Source: Desulfuromonas sp.
Lineage (GTDB): Bacteria > Desulfobacterota > Desulfuromonadia > Desulfuromonadales > SZUA-401
DNA: 15,436 nt
Direction of reading: 5' to 3'
Assembly: GCA_002869605.1 (NCBI GenBank)
Contig: PKUI01000108.1
Location: forward strand, 1 to 15,436
Below the pieces are notes generated by a model. The model had not been told where the DNA came from, did no database searches, and worked only from the letters and a program-made list of their open reading frames with translations. The position numbers and the translations under genes are program-made. Position 1 is the stretch's first letter. Every line of letters starts with the position of its first letter. Below, piece after piece: positions 12,827 to 15,436 of this stretch.

Positions 12827-13060
12827 ATGCGTGGAATAGATCAAGGACTCGTATTTGGGCTGCTCTCTCTGTCGCTGTACATCGTCGGTGGCATTTCGAC
12901 CTTTGCCGGTCTCGGTATGATCGTTGCGCTTAAAGGGAAAGACCTTATGGGGCTTGGGGATGGAAGTACGCTCGGTTACTTGTTCGTCTGTGTCGGGCTG
13001 TGTGTTTCGGTTGCCGCGGTGTTGATGATGCGCGTGTTGCGCAATCGTCACTTGGCCTAG
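12827..13060 (+). CDS. small two-helix membrane protein
   Basis: A 77-aa protein with two hydrophobic helices (about 7-35, LVFGLLSLSLYIVGGISTFA..., and 50-70, LGYLFVCVGLCVSVAAVLMM). They are joined by a short polar loop (KGKDLMGLGDGS), and a basic C-terminus (RVLRNRHLA) suggests that both ends lie in the cytoplasm. It follows the cytochrome gene after a hairpin, with AAAGGA seven bases before ATG 12827, so it is likely part of the same operon and may be a small subunit of the cytochrome complex (inference). I do not recognise a family. It has no heme motif and no conserved His in the helices. Confidence 0.8.
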   Translation: MRGIDQGLVFGLLSLSLYIVGGISTFAGLGMIVALKGKDLMGLGDGSTLGYLFVCVGLCVSVAAVLMMRVLRNRHLA

Positions 13061-13077
13061 AGTTCAACCTGGGATGG

Positions 13078-13106
13078 TTGAGATTTTCACCTATTCATCC
13101 TAGTAT
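13078..13106 (+). promoter_or_regulatory. sigma-70-type promoter of the TPR gene
   Basis: TTGAGA (13078-13083), a 17-base spacer and TAGTAT (13101-13106) fit a vegetative promoter, giving a transcript starting near 13113. It overlaps a small inverted repeat TCAACC/GGTTGA (13064-13081) that may weakly terminate the operon before it. Confidence 0.55.
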
Positions 13107-13135
13107 GAGAAAATCTAATGGTCTCGGGGGGGCGC

Positions 13136-13822
13136 ATGACAGAGCGAGTCGATATTTACCGGCAGGAGCTTGATGAGATTAACCGGCTGTGTGAAGAAGG
13201 GCAGAGCGGTGAAGCTTGGGAGCATTGCAAGAGCATCGAGAAACAGGCTGAAGAGGCGGGAGCGTCCGAGTTTGCTCTATTCTTTCGTGGCGAGGCGGAT
13301 GCCCTTATGGGCGACGTTAGGCGCGGAGCAAAACTGCAGGAGCGGGCTGTTCACGAGATAGGGCCGATCCCGTTCATGCTGGGGAATTGCGCGGTGCTCC
13401 TTTCGATGGCAGGTAAACCGAAAAACGCTGTGGTTATGTTGGACCAGGTTTTGGAAAGGGAGCGCGACAATCTGCAGGCACTGGGGCAAAAAGGGGTGAG
13501 CCTGGCGAAGATGGGGTACGATGAACAGGCGCTGGAGTGCTTCGACAGAATCCTTGAGCTTGACCCCGGCCAGCACCATGCATTGCGTAATCGTGCCGTT
13601 TCGTTGTCTCGTCTGGGGCAGGAAAAGGATGCTCTACGTATTTTCGAGGAGGTTCTTGCCGAAAATCCGGCGGACGCGCATGCCCGTTCGGAGCGGACGA
13701 TCTTGCTCGATGAGATTGAACTGCGAGGGACTCCCCTGGGTTGGTTGCTGCTTTGGATTCGCAAGCGCCTGGCTCCCATGCTGCTCCGTGTGCGCTATCG
13801 CTGGGAGCCCGAAACATCCTGA
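13136..13822 (+). CDS. tetratricopeptide-repeat protein
   Basis: A 228-aa soluble repeat protein. Clear TPR units are ALGQKGVSLAKMGYDEQALE...ILELDPG (about 115-145) and ALRNRAVSLSRLGQEKDALR...VLAENPA (about 150-180). Degenerate repeats lie before them (QSGEAWEHCKSIEKQAEEAG and AVLLSMAGKPKNAVVMLDQV). The C-terminus (LGWLLLWIRKRLAPMLL then RVRYRW) is hydrophobic and basic, perhaps a membrane-surface anchor. There is no signal peptide. ATG 13136 is preferred because GGGGGG lies 4-5 bases upstream; ATG 13118 in the same frame has a poor ribosome site. It probably acts as a protein-protein scaffold. It has its own promoter and converges on the activator gene, with two bases between the stop codons. 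Confidence 0.85.
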   Translation: MTERVDIYRQELDEINRLCEEGQSGEAWEHCKSIEKQAEEAGASEFALFFRGEADALMGDVRRGAKLQERAVHEIGPIPFMLGNCAVLLSMAGKPKNAVVMLDQVLERERDNLQALGQKGVSLAKMGYDEQALECFDRILELDPGQHHALRNRAVSLSRLGQEKDALRIFEEVLAENPADAHARSERTILLDEIELRGTPLGWLLLWIRKRLAPMLLRVRYRWEPETS

Positions 13823-13840
13823 GGTCAGGTCCCTGACCTC
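13821..13840. terminator. hairpin at the convergent gene ends (possible bidirectional terminator)
   Basis: GAGGTCAGG (13821-13829) and CCTGACCTC (13832-13840) are perfect 9-base inverted arms covering both stop codons. Neither side has a T-tract, so a role in termination is uncertain. Confidence 0.4.
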
Positions 13841-15165
13841 GGTTCAGCAATTCCGAGTCGTGACATCCAGCGCCACAAGGTCGTGCGGTCGATGCCGAGT
13901 TCATCTGCGGCATCATTGCGGTGCCAGTTGTGGCGCGTTAAGATCTCAATGAGGGTCGCCTTGCTGGGTATCTTCGTGCGTTGATAAGCGGCGTGTCCCT
14001 TGTGAGCTGTCGCCTGTCTAAAGGCGGGGGGGAGGGTGTCCACGGTGATTTCATGGCTGCGGCACAGGATGACGCTCTGTTCCACCAGATTGAGCAATTC
14101 TCTAACGTTACCCGGATAATCATGAGCCATAAGCATTCGGCAGACTTCCGGGGCCACTCCCTGTACGTGCTTGCTGAAATCCTTATTGCAGCGTTCCAGA
14201 AACAAATCAACCAACAGCGGAATGTCTTCTCGTCGATCGCGTAGCGGTGGAATGTCGAGTGTGACGACGTTCAGACGGAAGAACAGGTCACGCCGGAAGC
14301 GGCCTTCATCAACCATCTCACTGAGGTTACGGTGCGTCGCTGCGACGAAACGGACATCAGCTTTTTGCGGTTGCGACGCTCCGAGGGGCTGGAATTCGTG
14401 GTTTTCTAGAACGCGCAACAGCTTGACCTGCAGCGGTAGCGGGAGATCGCCGATCTCATCGAGGAAAAGGGTCCCTCCGTTGGCCAGCTCGAGGCGGCCA
14501 GGGCGGTTTTCAAACGAGCCGGTATAAGACCCCTTGCGTGCACCGAAGATTTCGGCCTCGAGCAACGGTTCCGGCAGTGCACCGCAGTTGAGGGTGACTA
14601 ATGGCCCATTTTTTCGAGGACTGAGGTCATGGATGGCGCGGGCAAAAAGCTCTTTCCCGGCCCCGCTTTCACCATGGAAGAGCACTGTTGCATCACTGGC
14701 AGCGATGTCAGGCAAGACATCGAAAATCTCACGCATCTGTTGGTTGCGGCTGACAATGCCGCAGAACGAGTAGTGCTCGGATAGCTTGCGGCGTTGCTCG
14801 GGCCGTTGCGACAGGTCCCGGAAGGTTAATACTCCGCCCGTCAGGTTGTGTTTCGCGTCCAATAGCGGGCTCGCAGTGACCGAGACGCAAAAATGCTTCC
14901 CGGAAGTGCAATGCAACTCAATGTCGCGATTGATCACCGGGTTCCCGGAGCTGAGGGCTTCGCGGATCGGACATAGCTCTGCGCAGTTGTCGCAATGCAG
15001 AACGTCGCAACACGGTTTTCCACTGACCTCAGCGTTCGAGCAGCCCAACAGTGATTCTGCGGCACGATTCAGATAGGTAATATGCAGCCGTTCGTCGACA
15101 GAAATGACCCCGTCGGGAACGCAGTCAAAGATGTGGCGAAGATTATCGATGTTTTGGTTGGTCAT
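13825..15165 (-). CDS. sigma-54-dependent transcriptional activator, paralogue of 6859-8199
   Basis: A 446-aa protein, the same length and layout as the activator at 6859, with long identical blocks in the AAA+ domain ([34 protein letters not shown]). The PAS domain (about 8-120) keeps the three aligned cysteines (C52, C61, C65 before Pro) and adds C53 and C58. The AAA+ domain has Walker A GESGAGKE (165-172) and Walker B FLDE (234-237), but the sigma-54 contact loop reads GSYTGS (212-217) instead of GAFTGA. The Fis-type HTH ([16 protein letters not shown]) is close to that of the paralogue. No good ribosome site precedes ATG 15165, and no TGTTGC-type sites occur upstream, so it is probably controlled differently. 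The altered loop may weaken sigma-54 activation, or it may be compensated elsewhere. Confidence 0.92.
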   Translation of the reverse strand: MTNQNIDNLRHIFDCVPDGVISVDERLHITYLNRAAESLLGCSNAEVSGKPCCDVLHCDNCAELCPIREALSSGNPVINRDIELHCTSGKHFCVSVTASPLLDAKHNLTGGVLTFRDLSQRPEQRRKLSEHYSFCGIVSRNQQMREIFDVLPDIAASDATVLFHGESGAGKELFARAIHDLSPRKNGPLVTLNCGALPEPLLEAEIFGARKGSYTGSFENRPGRLELANGGTLFLDEIGDLPLPLQVKLLRVLENHEFQPLGASQPQKADVRFVAATHRNLSEMVDEGRFRRDLFFRLNVVTLDIPPLRDRREDIPLLVDLFLERCNKDFSKHVQGVAPEVCRMLMAHDYPGNVRELLNLVEQSVILCRSHEITVDTLPPAFRQATAHKGHAAYQRTKIPSKATLIEILTRHNWHRNDAADELGIDRTTLWRWMSRLGIAEPRSGT

Positions 15166-15265
15166 AAGTGGTGTTCACAATCTGTTTATTTAACTATTTA
15201 GAAAGAATAAATAAGGTTAAGCTCTGTTAATCTTGTGATATTCCTCCTGCTAGTGTCAAGACAAT

Positions 15266-15298
15266 AAAAAAGCGGCGTGCCTGAGCACGCCGCTTTTT
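15266..15298 (-). terminator. Rho-independent terminator of atpE (works in both directions by sequence)
   Basis: GCGGCGTGC (15272-15280) pairs with GCACGCCGC (15285-15293) around CTGA. Six As lie on the left (Ts on the minus strand) and five Ts on the right. It ends the ATP synthase message on the minus strand. Confidence 0.9.
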
Positions 15299-15321
15299 GT
15301 GATGCTTTGTGTAACGTCGCT

Positions 15322-15436
15322 TTAGTGTACGAAGTTAGCAGCAAAGGGGTTGGCGAAGAGGATGATCATCGCTACAACGAAAACGTAGATAGCGAGGGAC
15401 TCGATCATCGCCAGACCGATCATCATGGTGGTGAGG
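15322..15436 (-). CDS. atpE: F-type ATP synthase subunit c, 3' part (5' end outside window)
   Basis: The last 37 codons and stop of the proteolipid ring subunit of the F0 rotor. The second transmembrane helix carries the ion-binding Glu in MIGLAMIESLAIYVFV, followed by ILFANPF, the standard ending of bacterial c subunits. Residues Ser (+1) and Tyr (+5) relative to the Glu are two of the side chains used in Na+-binding c rings, but the Thr found at +2 in Ilyobacter is Leu here, and helix 1 with its Gln is not in the window, so the coupling ion cannot be decided. It ends in NFVH, a short tail. Other F0 genes should lie to the right, transcribed toward the window. Confidence 0.93.
   Translation of the reverse strand, partial: LTTMMIGLAMIESLAIYVFVVAMIILFANPFAANFVH

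Overview
The window looks like chromosomal DNA of a Desulfuromonadia-type anaerobe (Geobacter/Desulfuromonas/Pelobacter relatives). This is inferred from a multiheme cytochrome c fused to a membrane cytochrome b, two PAS-AAA-Fis sigma-54 activators, a large UbiD-family decarboxylase, a FadL-type porin, a small Rho-N-domain protein and an F-type ATP synthase c-subunit tail. No rRNA, tRNA, CRISPR array or intact insertion sequence is visible.

Left part (1-6640), mostly housekeeping or metabolic genes: the 3' end of a pyridine nucleotide-disulphide oxidoreductase, closed by a terminator; a 613-aa UbiD-type decarboxylase; two small minus-strand genes (a Rho-N/SAP-like protein and a single-PAS protein); a divergent cysM-type cysteine synthase followed by a DUF3024-type gene; and a FadL/OmpP1 outer-membrane porin with its own promoter and a strong terminator.

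Central part (6640-13060), the accessory block of interest. A sigma-54 activator (6859-8199) is followed by a terminator and a 368-bp intergenic region. That region carries TGTTGC/GCAACA dyads and a -24/-12-like element, and similar half-sites lie upstream of the activator's own gene. Downstream come two small NifX/NifB-C-type (FeMo-co-binding fold) proteins and three tandem, mutually related single-helix membrane peptides of 47, 50 and 57 aa, two of them too short to be picked up by ordinary ORF calling. Next is a hairpin-rich leader, then a protein that looks like a transposase remodelled into a DNA-binding protein. The block ends with a CbcL-like protein (8 CXXCH plus one CXXCQ motif, then a six-helix cytochrome b) and a two-helix membrane peptide. 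My reading is that the activator senses a redox or metal cue through a Cys-containing PAS domain and switches on a membrane electron-transfer or metallocofactor module. The link between the NifX/peptide part and the cytochrome part rests only on adjacency.

Right part (13061-15436): a TPR protein with its own promoter, converging on a second 446-aa sigma-54 activator on the minus strand. That activator is a clear paralogue of the first but has an altered GAFTGA loop (GSYTGS). It is followed by the terminator and 3' end of atpE, also on the minus strand.
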